Shown: positions 1 to 11,676 of the stretch, one piece after another
How positions within the stretch are numbered: position 1 is the first letter of the stretch
How the letters are laid out: each line of letters opens with the position of its first letter
Made by a program: the position numbers and the translations under genes
NCBI GenBank assembly: GCA_005223375.1
Contig: RXOD01003860.1
Location: 1-43,397, forward strand
Origin: Amoebophrya sp. AT5.2
Taxonomy: Eukaryota; Sar; Dinophyceae; Syndiniales; Amoebophryaceae
Reading direction: 5' to 3'
DNA length: 43,397 nt
The notes under the pieces: generated by a model
Seen by the model: the letters and a program-made list of their open reading frames with translations, nothing else
Told to the model about the DNA's origin: nothing
Database searches by the model: none

Positions 1-99
1 CCCCAGCTGTGCCGGCGGCAGCACATCCTTCTGATGAAAGAGGCCAACAAACGCCCAAAACGGGCCAAAAAAGGAGGCGGCCGTTTTTACAAGATGCGT

Positions 100-3000
100 C
101 TAACAATGCATTTTTTTGAGCTGTAACTCCAGCGCGGAGACAAGACTGTCCAGCCACAGCTCCTCCCCGTACACCAGGTGCGAGGCGATGAACTGGGCCA
201 TCTCGGTCACGTCTGCGAAGTCCTCCACCTGGAACGTGTGCGAGCAGTGTTAGAACTTGAAAAAACGTCAGGTTCTTGGGTGCGTCAGGCTATTAGGCTT
301 TGCGGCTTCGCCCGATTATCAGGATCACCCCCTATGCTCCCGATCACCCACGCGATCATTACCCAGCGAGGATAGTCGTCGGCTGAAGATAAGGGTCCAC
401 TACCAGGGCGCATCTATGCTTCTCGTCTGAGTAAAGAACCGACACCAATAGCGAGGCAGTCGCTGGCGTCCTATGGCTGCAAAGTTTGCAGGTGTGGGAA
501 CCATCGACAATCGGAACCATCGAGAGAGGAGGCCGCAGCCCTCTACTCGGGGGGGCATGTGTCAGACTCAGAACTCTGCCGATCTTCCTAGTCGTGCGTC
601 GAGGGGCGAGCTGCTACGCCAGCTCTCAGCAAACCTATGCCTGGACCACGACCTAATCCTGAGTTTATTCAAGCCTTAAGAGTACGTCTCGTCGTTGGTG
701 AACAGCCGCGCCCCCTTGCTTGTGAACATGATGTCCGTCAGTGTGTTCTTCAGACAGCGGTGGTAAAACTCGTTGTGCTCCTCGGCCGTCAGCAAAGGCT
801 CGGCGCCCACGTCGCGGATGCGGGAGGTGGACGCCATCGCTTGCGCGGAGGCGGGCGCGGGCGGAACCGGAGTAGACGTCTGCTCCTGGGGGGCTTGACT
901 CTGACTCGACATCTTCGTGTCCGGACTACTGCTCGTCGCGCCCCCGCTTCCTGCCGCAACAGCCGCACCCCCGCCGCCCGTCGCGATCCGATTCAGTTCC
1001 AGACTTTGCAGCTGCTCCCGCACCCGCTCGTAGTCCGTCCCCATCGCGAACTCCGGCGTCAGGCTCAGGTACCCCGGCGTCTTCTTCGTCGCTCCCTCGA
1101 TGTCGCTCGGGTGCTTGAACAACGCCGCGAGCTCGACGACGTCCCTGTTCACCTCCGCCAGCCCACCGTTCGCGCGCCAGAACTCCGCCGGTGTCGCCAC
1201 CAGCTGCCGCTTCCCCACGTCCTCGAACAGGGCCGCGGCCTCCTTGTCGCCCCCTGTGCACACGCTGACGATCCCCTTCACGCAGTTCAGCGTGCGCGCG
1301 ATCAGCATCGTCGTCTGCGGGTCGCCCTCCTCCTCGATCACGGACATGGCCCGCTTTTTGCGTTTTCGCTCCTCGTCGCGCAGCTTCTTCGCGAGCGCGG
1401 CCTGCGCGGCCTGTAAATCGTACTTGGCCACCAGCTCGTACGCTTTCTTCACGGTCACGTTCGACACGCAGTTACTGTACGTGCTCATCATCGTGGCGAG
1501 GTAGATCTGGATCAGCAGGAAGTAGAAGAACAGCATAAACAAAATGAACATCACGCTGGACAAAACGTCCGACTTCTGCTTCATCTGCTCGAGGATGCGC
1601 TCGAAGTCGCCCAGCAAAAAGCGAAACATCGTGTCGAAGGCGCCCAGCGGGGACTTCAGCTCGGGCACCACCGCGCCGAATTTAACATGAAAAAGCAGCG
1701 CGAAGCCGAGGAGCTGCAGCGTCATCACCACCGTGAACGTCATGATCAAAGACAGCGCGCGGCTGAGCGTGGTCGCGATGATGTAGAACAGCTTCCAGCT
1801 GAGCACGAACGAGACCACTTTTAGTGTCAAAAACAATGAGTTCACGGCGGCGAAGGTGACAATCGTGTTGTACTTGGTGCGCAGCGCCTCGAACTGATAG
1901 AACACGTACGCGTCCTCCTCGCTTAGTCGGTTATCCGCGGACTCGGGCGGGATGTCCCACGACTTCACCTCCTCGTTTGGTAAAGGGTAGCGTTCCCCCC
2001 GCGTCGCCGCGATGAACCAGGCCCCCCGGAACGCGTGCAATAAATACATGAAGAAGTAGAACAGAATGATCACGGAGGACAAAGTGGAGAGCGTCTCCAG
2101 AATGTTGAAGCCGGACTTGGCGTAGTGGTCGATCAAAAACTGGAACATGTGCGGCTTCTCGACCCCGTACGGGTTCTCGTTGTACTCCCTGAAAGTCTCG
2201 ATCTGCTGCTCGCGGATCCCCTTGATCTCTTCGTACAGGTAGATCAACACGCACAGAAAGTACAACACCCCCAGCACCAGCACCGCCGTGCGGCCGCTGG
2301 CGAAGTAGTTGCCCTCGCTGAAGATGGCGAACGGCAGCGGCACGGACTCCGACTTCTTCAGCAAAAGCCCGGTCTCGGACTGGCTGAAGGCGAACGAGTT
2401 GTACACGTACAGGTCGATATTGGAGTTCTGCGTGACGAAGTCGAACACAATACTGGATATGTGCACCTCCGACAGCAACAGGTCCTGCCTCAAATTCTCC
2501 AGCGTCTGCAGCGCGGTGGTGAAATTCTTCGACAAATAGATCTGGAACCCGCCCGTGGTGGCGAAGGTGCCCAGCTTCTCCGGATCCAAATACTCGTACA
2601 CGCTGCCGCTCCCGCCGTAGAGCCGGAAAGCGCGGTAGCTCGGCCGCGGCCGGTCGTTGCCGTTCCTGTCCACGCAGGTGGAGAGGGAGCAGGTCTCGAA
2701 CGCACATTCGGTCTGTAGGCCGTTGCTCCGCAGGTAGGGGTAGGTCGCCTTCCAGGTGGCGTCCGGATTGGACTCGTAACAAGCCTCCTGGACGGTGACG
2801 CGCACGAACGTGGTGTACTGAAACCCGGAATTCCAATCCGCAACGCGGTTCACATCCAGTTCGCTCACATCGCAGGAAGCCCCCGGGACTTCAGAAAGAA
2901 GAGTCACGCCGCCGGTCTGATCGATGAGGTGGAAATCATCGAAGATCGATGGTGCATTTTCAAAGCTATTATTTCAGCCAAATAAAAGCGGTGAGAGCAT

Positions 3001-6000
3001 GCATCGTTCGAAGCAGCATCCACCGATCTAGCCGAACCTGAAGTTGCACCAAATGTTTGAAGATCAATTCATCATCAAAAAGCCCACGATAAAAACATCG
3101 GAGAAAATAAACACCAGGAGTACCTTGCTCACACAGGCGGGTTCTTTATACAGCTCGTTTACGAGCGCCGCTTTGCTCCACTGGAACACGTCGGTGAGGG
3201 AGCTGATGCTGTCATAGTCCACGCTCCGCAGCGGGTGAAGGTCCACCCACCGCGGCTCGTACGCCGTCTCGAACTTGTTCGCGAGCGTCAGCGCGAAGGA
3301 CTCGTCGCCCCGGATTTGAAGCGCCATCAGAAGGACGAACAGTAGCACGAACAGTAGAAGGTTGAGCAGGGAAATGATCCCTCCGGGGGACTCGAGGCTG
3401 TTGTCCCCCTCCGCGTCGAGGTCGGGTTTTTGCGCCGCGAACTGCCCCCCGCCAGGACCTGCTGTGGTCGTTGTGCCCTCCGTAGTTTCGCCAACGTCGA
3501 GGTTCTTTGGAAGCTTTACGCTGGGGCCGAAGTAGTCGGCCAAAGCCGTGGACTCGATGTAGGCGTGGAACACGTCGCGCTTCCTCTTCGCTTGCTTTCT
3601 GCTCCGGTCGGCGGCGGCTTTCACCCGCACCATCATTTTGGTTCCCATGCGCTTCAATAATGGCGGCGGCGGGCCTGCTTTCGCAGCCTTCATCCCCGCC
3701 CTCTGTGTCAGACCCCCCGCAGGGGGTGCCTTATTTTCACCGCCCTCGCCGCCCTCCTCGCCTTCTTCCCCACCATCCTCGCCGGCTTCCCCCTCCCCGC
3801 CCCCCGATTTGCTTGGCGACATGGCGTCTTCTTCTTCCTCCTCCTCCGCCCCCGGCTCTTCCGGCGGCCCAAATATCGTCACCCGCAGCCAGCGCAGCAG
3901 GTCGCTCGTGGGTATCAGGACGGAGTTCGTGAACGTGCGCTTCATGTAGTTGCTCGCGTCCGCCACTGCGTTGGTGGTTGTCCCGGCCGCGACCCGCCGC
4001 TCGAGCTCGAATTTTTCGATGTCGTAGCTGCCCAGCAGGATCGAGAGGAACACGTTCATCAGCGTGAAGATCATCACCAGGTAGAAGAAGAAGATGTAGA
4101 TCGGCCCGAGGATCGGGTCCGCCCCCGTGAAATCCGCCCACCGCACCGCCGAGCCGCCGCAACAAAGCGCGAACAGGTAGATGAACGCGTCGGACAGCGT
4201 GCTCAGCTTGAAGATGTGCTGCCCGAACAAAAAGTAGCCGAACAGCACGAAGCCCCCGAACACGATAAAATAAAGGCCCGTGAAGGACACGAGAAAGGGG
4301 AACGCCCGCACCAGCACGTTGCTGATGAGGGAGAGGTAGGGCGAGAGGTCGCTCACGAGCACGACCGCCTTCGCGAACACCACGGTGAGGTTGATCGCGG
4401 TCAGGGTCTGCACGGTCACCACGAACGCCAGGTAGTTCTCCAGGCTTTTGAAATCCGCCCGCGCCATGGCTTCCTCCGCGGCCGAGTACGTCGTGTCCGA
4501 AAACACGACAGCCGGGTCCTCCTCGGAGAACAAATACGCAAACTTCGGCTGCGACGTCGTCCGCACCAGCTGCAGGATGACCACGACCCAGGAGAGCAGC
4601 AGCCCGAAGTTGTTTACGTACGTGCTCCCCTTCGCGAAATACAAATCGACCCCGATGAACTGCGCCTGCTTGATCTCCAGAATCACGAACAGGATCAATA
4701 GAACGTACACGATCACCTCCAGCGCGATGCGGAGGTACACGCCCGGCACCAGCCCGTTGTACAGGTCGAGCGACACGTACTGGAAGGTCTCCTCGCGGTA
4801 CGCCGACCCGCTGAAGGGCGCCACCCAGCTGAAGCCGAGGAGCAGAAACTGGCGCCAGTTGCCGTTGAAGATGACCAGGTCGACCGCGAAGCTGCCCAGC
4901 TGCAGGTCGAACCAGCCGTCCTCGTACAGGGTGTCCACGCGCGTTTTCACCTCCTGCTCGGAAAACTTCGACAGGTCGAGCGTGACCACGTAGCCGCCGG
5001 CCTGGGCGTGCCCGTCCGATGCTTGGTACTCGTACACCGTGCCGGACTTCGGCCCGACGAAGGGCTCCGAGAACTCCCTGTCGCCGTTGTCAGAAGAAGC
5101 GGACAGCCCGGACGAGCCACCCTGGAACACCCAGGGGTACTGGAGCCGGAACAAAGGGTTTTTCGACTCCTGGAACTTGTGCCGCTTCAGGGTGAACCGC
5201 AGCAGCAGCACCTCGTTGAACCCCGCAATCCGCACCGGCGTGCGGGAGGTGGTGTTGGACGCGCCGTCGGGGGCGGTTCCGCTCCCGGCGGCACCGTCGA
5301 CAACCACGGAGGAACTTCCGAGGAGCGACGAGGACCCCGCGGTTCCCTGCTGCGCGACCACCGGCGGGTAGAAACTCGGACTCACATTGCCTGTTCCCGG
5401 ACCTCCCGCGCCTGCCACTCCAGCAGCGCTGCAGCACTGCGACTCGGCCACCACCTTTCCCGGACAGGTGATGTTCGTGGGCGGCGTCTGGAAGCTGTTG
5501 CCCAGCTCGAACGCGTTGATGTCGGCCGCCGTGCTTACGTACCCGTCGAGGTACTCAATCGGCACAATATTCGCAGCGCCGGCCGACAGTAGCGGGTCCG
5601 GACAGGCGGGGAGCGACTGCTTGCAGTAGGCCTTCCGCCCGAGGACGGGGTGACAGACCTTGTCCAAGTCGAAGTTCGTCGCGCCATTCAGTCTGCACCA
5701 CTTCAACAGCTCGGCCTTCTCGTAGTAGTTGCCGTTTGTGTACAGCAGCCCGTTGAGCAGGTCCGAGGTGAGGTTCGCGTACTTCCGCGCGCAGTTGTCG
5801 CAGCTGTTTTTAGACAGGCGGATGCAGTAGCCTTCAGAATCGGTGGGGGTTGATGGGGCGCCATCGACCACCTCGCTGTCAGCGCCGGTGGACTGCTCCG
5901 TTTCGCCGTAGAGAATGGGAATGAGCGACTTGTGCGTCCACTCGTAGATATCGAGCGAGGTCTTGATATCGTCGAGCTTCTTTAGGGGAAGAAAGGAAAA

Positions 6001-6135
6001 GGGCGCGTCGCGGAGCCGCTGATTCACGCTGTCACCGATGGAGGAAACAATGGGGATCTGGAGGGCCTCGAGGTTCGTGAACACGAAGAGCAGGGAAAAA
6101 AACCCGTACAGGAGCGCGAACCCCAGGGTATTCAT
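100..6135 (-). CDS. Tandem double polycystin (PKD2-type) cation channel
   Basis: Membrane cation channel of the polycystin/TRPP family, with two complete channel units in one chain. Exon 1 is 3124-6135, starting at ATG 6135. Exon 2 runs from 2916 to 686, or to a TAA at 676. Intron 1 (2917-3123, GTACTC...CAG) is phase 0. A likely third exon is 100-235, joined through an unusual GT-AC intron; with it the protein is 1,792 residues, without it 1,750. Unit 1 has TM1 at residues 1-25, a Cys-rich extracellular polycystin domain to about 465 (containing FDLQLGSFAVDLVIFNGN), TM2-TM6 at about 467-703, and an acidic Glu/Gly linker near 760-800. Unit 2 has TM1 at about 918-938, an extracellular domain, and TM2-TM6 at about 1207-1482. 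The unit 2 pore carries the canonical LGD filter (FRFLLGDFERI); unit 1 has CCGGS instead. The tail is cytoplasmic and low-complexity. The family call is firm; the 3' end is less sure. Confidence 0.85.
236..685 (-). other. Putative GT-AC intron of the polycystin gene
   Basis: The 450 bases hold no convincing coding sequence. On the minus strand they begin GTACTC, the commonest donor in this window, and end CACAC rather than CAG. Removing exactly this piece joins GAC GAG AC to G TTC CAG GTG and keeps one open frame into a clean 3' exon (100-235). ACGT occurs at both junctions, so the cut is ambiguous by four bases. The alternative is that the channel simply stops at the TAA at 676 and that 100-228 is an exon with a normal CCAG acceptor (phase 0) belonging to other transcript structure. 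Confidence 0.4.
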
Positions 6136-7022
6136 GTTGGGCGAATTTTGGTAGCTGTGTGAGAAGTGCTTCGCAGTCTACCTGCGTCGTCCTCGCGCTT
6201 TCTGGCGCTCGTAGGAGGGCGTCCGCTGGGACGGGCTGCCTCAATGCAGCTCAGCGCGCCTCGTCGCGAGATCTCACGCCGGGACTCTTCTGCAACATGC
6301 CGTGCTTGTCCGGCGGAGCGAAATCAGTGCCCTTCTTGAGCAGTCGATTGCCGCTACCTCCCCTATGGCATCGTCGAACTGCGTCCGTTTCGCACACCGA
6401 CTGAGAAACGCTCCCGCACTGTGGGAGGGCTGCGCTTGCCGGTGTGTCTTCTCGGGAAGAAATGTGTGAGGTGGAGCGTAGCATCGTTCACGGAAGATAA
6501 AGCACGTCCTTCGGAAAAGAAAATGGAATGCGTATTAGCTCCACTACTTGCGGTACCTGCTGAGCAGTCTGACCTCTCAGATGATATCTCTTTCTCTTCG
6601 CCTTTGCGAGTCAGATGGTAGTTACGAGTTTGCCCCCTCTGCCATTGCTATATTAGTGCTGTAAGATGTTGTTCGCGGGCTCTTTTCACTTTTGCTTTTG
6701 CTCTCTTTGACGATTCTCTCCCCGACTGTGTCGCATCTCGCCCCTCTCCTACTTTATTTCCCCTGCAGACACCCCTGGATTGCTCACTTTGATCAAACCG
6801 ACAAGCGTTCGCGGCCGTGTCGCACGTTTATTTCGCTTTTGCGTTGCGCATGAGCGCCTGCGCTCGCCGAGTCATAAAAATGAGAAGTTGCATAAGATCC
6901 CCATGTACATCAAAATGCGCTAGTGCTTTCAACACTGCAATAAAAAATGGAATGGATTTTATCAATAGGATCGATTGGACCAGCACTGCTGGCCCCTTCA
7001 ACGTGGTGTACAACTGACGCGA
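6136..7022. other. Intergenic spacer, polycystin 5' side to cyclin L 3' side
   Basis: About 890 bases between the start of the channel gene and the stop of the cyclin L gene. Only short unsupported ORFs are present, and I see no RNA gene. The part at 6620-6780 is pyrimidine-rich on the plus strand. Confidence 0.5.
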
Positions 7023-10000
7023 TCAGTTGTTCCCCTGGATCCCACCACCAGCATCAGGCGGCTCACGTTTGTGCTCATGCTCATGGTCTCGACCGGGTAC
7101 GGCTCCAACGCCGTCTTTTCCGCTCGAAGAGGGCGGGGACGAGGAGAACGAGTGCGACGGACCGGACCCGCTCCCACTTCCCCTGCTGCCGCTGGAGGAG
7201 GAGGACGAAGAACTGCTACTCAAACTGCTCTCTACCGAATAGGATCTACGCGGCTCGTCTTCATCTCGTGGCTCGCCTCCGCCATCTTCCGGCAGCTGCA
7301 CATGTTCGACTTCTTCGCGCCGCCGTGTTCGGGATCCACTCGCCAACGAGCGCCGGCCACGGGAAAGCGACCCCCCGGCACTTCCGCGAGTCGGTGATGC
7401 ACCAACCCGCTGTTGCATGTTTTGATCCCGCTGCGCATCTTCATGCTGAGCATCATTTTCCACCCCCCCCATGTCCGCCGGCGTCCGGATTATATCAGCG
7501 GACCCCAAACTCGAATGCTCCCGCCCTCGCTCCGCACTAACATCTTCCAGGAGGGAGGCGTGGCGTTTAGGACGTCGCCGCCGCCGCCGGCTTCTTCTGC
7601 TGTGACTTGAGGCTACCCCGGTTTCCTGTGGCTGCTCGCGATCGCTTCTCCTTCGCTTGCTTTTCCGATGCCGGCTGCGCTCGCGTTCGCGACTTCTCCT
7701 GTTACTACTCGCTGCATCATCCTCAATCTCAACTACAGGGCTCTTAGCGGCCGCGCCAGCCCCTCCACCCAATTTGGACGACTCCGCGCGGCCCACACCT
7801 GGCGGCGACGCGCCGAAGAAAGACTTTTGACGGCTGAGCTGCATTCGCTCCGTGTTCTTTACGTCATTTTCGTGGTCGAACTTCGCTTGCTTCAGCCGGC
7901 TGCCGCCCCCGTCGACGTGAGCGTCCTCGCCGCTTTCTTCTGCCTTTCGTCGTAATGTCGTGCGTGGAATCTTTTCGTCTGCGATCACCTGCTGGGCCGT
8001 GGATGTAGCGGCTGCAACTCCACTTGCGGTCGCGACGGACGACGATGTTGCGCCGGCGTTTTTTCTCTCACTGATGCTCTTCGCACCCGGAGGCAGCGGG
8101 GGTGGCGCTGGTAGAGCCCTCGACCGCGTTGCGAGCAGTCCGGGAGTCTTATTCCCAGTCGGTCCGGCTGCACCAGGGCGATGCTTTCCAGCGCCCTTCG
8201 CTGCCACCGACGGCACCGGTGCTCGTGCGGCAGCGGCGTATCGCCTCAGGTCCTGCGTTAGGCGAGTGCCCGTCGCCGTTCCTGCATGGCTCGATCCAGC
8301 ACTGCCGGACGGCAGGACTTCATCGACTTTCTGCTCCTGCAGCTTTGGTTTCCGCAACACCCCTTTCTCCTGCTGATGACAGCCCACCATCGCGACGATC
8401 TCCTCGAAGATCACCTTAATCTCGGCCCTCTCCACGTCGGGCTCCAGGAAGCAGAGCAGCTCATACACCGCATCGTGCAGGGCGGTCGCCCCCCCGCGGA
8501 GCGGGTTCGTTCCGCCGGTACCGACTGGGGCGTGCGAGGTCCCCCCGGTGGTCGTGCTTACAGGCGTCGGGTGCGTCGTGGATGCCGTCGCGGCGTTGTT
8601 CGTCGTCGAGAAGTGGTCCTCAAGATGGTGCTCCGTGCCTTCTTTAATGCCATTTTCATCCTCCTCTTCCTCGAAGTTGTTTACCGCCGCCCAGGAGAGG
8701 ATTTTCTGCCCCAGCTCGTCGTTCTTCTGGCAGCGAAACACGATGCTCAGAAACAGTGACGCGATGGCGATTTTGTGGGGCAAGTACTTCAACACCACAA
8801 AGGTGCGGAAGGCGTCGGTGTAGAAATTTCGCGCCGTCACCTTGATTTCGGACAGATTGTCGAGCCAGAATTCGTGTGCAGCTGCCCGCGCGGCTGCGGC
8901 GTCATGTTGTTGCTGGCTGGAGGAAAACGCCGCTGCTGGCTCTGGTGGAGAGAGCGCTCCTGCTCCTGCTGACGAGGTGGTGGACGGCAGCGTTGATGCC
9001 GCTGCCGCGCCCTTCACTTCCTTCAGAATCCGGTAGATGTTTCTGCTACCGCAGAGCGGCAGAACGCATTTGGTTTCGTCGCCTGCGCTTCCACCACTCC
9101 ACGACGGGGTGCAATTATTATCCGCCGTGGGGCGAAACCCAAACCGCACGCGCTTCTCCTGCCACGTGGCGCCTTCCCCCACGACGCGGATGCCGGACGG
9201 CAACTTCCGCTTTCTTTTCTTGTTCACCTTCTCCTTCACGGTGCCAGACGTGGCGGAGGGCTGCTCCTGTGCTGGCGCCTCCCCACCCTGCTCTTCTCCT
9301 TGATCGACTTCGAACAGCCAGTTGAAGGCGCCATCGACAAAAATGAGCCGAAACCGGGTGAAGTAGATTTTCAGCATCAACGCGCCCTCCGCAGGTGGCA
9401 TCTCCAGGTGGAAGTCCATCGCTCTCAGCAGAAAAAACTCCACCTTGTGAATCTGCTCCCGCAGACACTGCGACTCGTACTCAGAGAGCCCGCTCGTGCT
9501 GTGGTGGAGGGCAGTGGTTGTGCTTGTGGTTGCAGTTGCACCTGCAACTGGAACTGCATCCATTTCCATCTCCATGGCAGGCTTTAGCTTTACAAAAAAA
9601 ATCATATGTCAGAGTCCGCAAAACAAACCAGGTAATCGTAAGGAGGAAGGACACAAATCAGAACCCTGTCCTCTCTGGCGACGAACCAAAGCCCCCTGGT
9701 TCGGCCCCAGCGTTCCCTCGGCTGCGGTTTCCCGACTCTCCGTCCGCCAGCTCGTTTTGGTACACTTTCAAAATTTCCCGCATTTTCTTCATCTGCTCGC
9801 CAACTTTGCACGCCAGGAAGACGCAGGATAGCGATACCACCCCAATGTCTTCGCTGTCGTAGGGTACCCAGGCGTAAAACAGCTGGAAGTAGAAAAACCC
9901 GGTTGCTAGCAGAACCTGCTTGTTGGTGAGCTGGAGCCCCCGGAAAAAGTTCTCGATGAACCGGCACCCTCGGCAGCGCAACTGCCTTTCCTCGCGCAAA

Positions 10001-10035
10001 CTCGCAGCCGCGCCTTTCGTGTGTGAGTGTTTTGT
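7023..10035 (-). CDS. Cyclin L-like RS-domain cyclin (5' end unresolved)
   Basis: Predicted regulatory cyclin of the L type, which partners CDK10/11-class kinases in transcription and splicing in the nucleus. The 5' exon (open from about 10035, read to about 9687) gives the first cyclin fold (RQLRCRGCRFIENFF, then VSLSCVFLACKVGEQMKKMR). This matches the cyclin L pattern of GCELIQ, ACINLASKIEEAPRR and a following INVFH. The long exon (7023 to about 9541) starts the second fold (ESQCLREQIHKVEFFLLRAMDF), resumes it at DAFRTFVVLKYLPHKIAIASL, and ends in a long Arg/Ser-rich tail as in other cyclin Ls. Low-complexity sequence of about 130 residues splits the second fold. The proposed intron (GTTCGT at 9686, TTGCAG at 9542) keeps frame but is not fixed by homology. 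The start codon must lie in an upstream exon I could not identify. Confidence 0.75.
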
Positions 10036-11676
10036 TCAGTTGCGCATCTGTTGTGCCCTGTGTAACTAGGATCGATGGCATACTCGAAACCGATGTAGCA
10101 GACGAAACCTTTTGCCCAGCGGTTTTTTCCAACCAACAATGAGTCTCTTCGTTTGCTTCCATCTCACATTCGTATCCGACAGAATTACTTATTTTTTTTT
10201 CTTTTGAGTTGCCACGTTCTTTTCGAAGTCGGTGAAGCAACAACTTCCGAAGATGAGGATGACACTGATACATTTCATTTTTACATACTGGGCATCGGGT
10301 CTCAGCTGCTACATCGGTTCTAAGCTTCCAAAAATTTAATCCTAGGGCTTTGCGCATGGCGATGGCACGTTACATCGCCTACCACGATCATCCGTCCTCG
10401 CTTTTCCGTTTTCTGTAGTTTGTTCTGAAGATCGAGGTCGGCGACCATCGGCCCATTGCCTCCTCCTGTCGGAGGTAATGGCCATGGTGCGGACCACCCT
10501 GATCGCTGCAGACCTGAGTCTGGGGGCGGCACCACCAGAACGCATCTTCAATACATCTGCTGATGGTAGTAGTCTGACACAGACATAGGTATGAAGATGA
10601 TTCATCCATGAGTGTCAAACCGCTGCGGATGCTGGGAGAGCGCCAGTCGCGTGCGTCCTCGCGAATCACGGGGAGGATGTGCCGCAGCTGCGACACTACC
10701 ACCATCTTATGCCGCAGACTTTCCGCTCTTGCTTCGTTGGTAGTTGTAGTTGGTGTGTCGATCCACCGCCCCGAGAATCATGTTTTGCTTTTGGCTCTGG
10801 CTGCTGCAGATGCAGAAGTCAACATAGTTATCTTCCTTGATGGAAAGCAAGGGTCCAACAAAAACGTTGATCGGTCGCCGATCAGGAAATTTAGTCCGAT
10901 TAGGCCACAACACACTGAGACTGAGAGAGTAGAAAATATAAACTTTACGTGTAAAGCACAAAAGATGAAAACGGTTCTGGGAAGGTGTCACATCGATTTA
11001 GCGCCGTGGAGCAATTTCTGGGTGATCGCGATTTCTGGGCGCATATCCATCCACAGCTTGACTATTGAGTCAAGTTGGTGGCGATATTCTTTCACTTTCT
11101 CTGGATTTGTTATATTCGTTCTGGGAGTGGGACGGGAGGAGCTCGATAAATTCTTCAGCAACAAATCGCATCCGGTTCTGGCGAAACGAACTCTGGAGAG
11201 CTGTCGTGGTAGTGCTCCGTATCGACCCAGAACGATTTCGGCCGAAAAGCGAAAAGATCCGTTTTCGTCTCTTCGGTCAAAGAAACAGTTTCCTGTCGGA
11301 CGTCGTGCCTCTTCATTCTCAGATCGAGAACAAGGAAGGCGGTCGCGATTGAGTCTATCCGAAAACGCGCCAAGAACAACATCAATCGATCAGGCGATTG
11401 TTGCGCTGAACCTGCGAGTTAAACGAACACGCTGTGCGCATAGAAGAGGCGCGCCGAGCTCGGCGGTCCGGTTTTCGAAAAACTGAACTCTCGAGAGAGA
11501 TTGATTCGTACAATGAATTATTGTATCCACCGATCGCCGTTGACCACGCAGCCTCCTTTTTTTCCACCGTTCATCTCCGAATAAATGGGTATCATAAAGC
11601 ATTTTCACCAGCAACGAGATCGGCTTGAAAAGCCGATTCAAATCTCTGACGAACCTCCAGTTTCAAGATAACCTTG
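10036..11676. other. Spacer upstream of cyclin L, contents unresolved
   Basis: This stretch should hold the missing first exon of cyclin L and the 3' untranslated region of the Rab gene. One minus-strand open stretch (down from 10357) encodes a CPVC...CHPH segment, but it runs through the cyclin exon in the wrong frame, so I do not call it. The only long ORF is on the plus strand and is listed separately. Confidence 0.4.
10608..11486 (+). CDS. Unrecognised plus-strand ORF, 292 codons
   Basis: Open from an ATG for 292 codons on the strand opposite to every recognised gene, and not the shadow of a known exon. The product is rich in Ser, Arg and Ile, has one hydrophobic stretch (WRYSFTFSGFVIFVLGVG) and no motif I recognise. 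Its composition differs from the GC-rich, Ala/Gly-rich genes nearby. By simple stop-codon statistics a chance ORF this long is uncommon in 43 kb, which is the only positive evidence. It may be non-coding. Confidence 0.15.
   Translation: MSVKPLRMLGERQSRASSRITGRMCRSCDTTTILCRRLSALASLVVVVGVSIHRPENHVLLLALAAADAEVNIVIFLDGKQGSNKNVDRSPIRKFSPIRPQHTETERVENINFTCKAQKMKTVLGRCHIDLAPWSNFWVIAISGRISIHSLTIESSWWRYSFTFSGFVIFVLGVGREELDKFFSNKSHPVLAKRTLESCRGSAPYRPRTISAEKRKDPFSSLRSKKQFPVGRRASSFSDREQGRRSRLSLSENAPRTTSIDQAIVALNLRVKRTRCAHRRGAPSSAVRFSKN

Noticed and set aside
637..1416. 259-codon plus-strand ORF
   Set aside because: Antisense of the polycystin C-terminal exon; Arg/Leu-rich shadow.
2917..2960. Non-AG intron end for polycystin intron 1
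   Set aside because: I first considered a join at AGC/TTTGAA, but GTACTC at 3123 with GATCAG at 2919-2917 is canonical, phase 0 and gives a normal polycystin sequence.
9602..10357. 251-codon minus-strand ORF with a CPVC...CHPH segment
   Set aside because: Its second half is the cyclin L exon read in the wrong frame. The first half might be part of an exon but cannot be supported alone.
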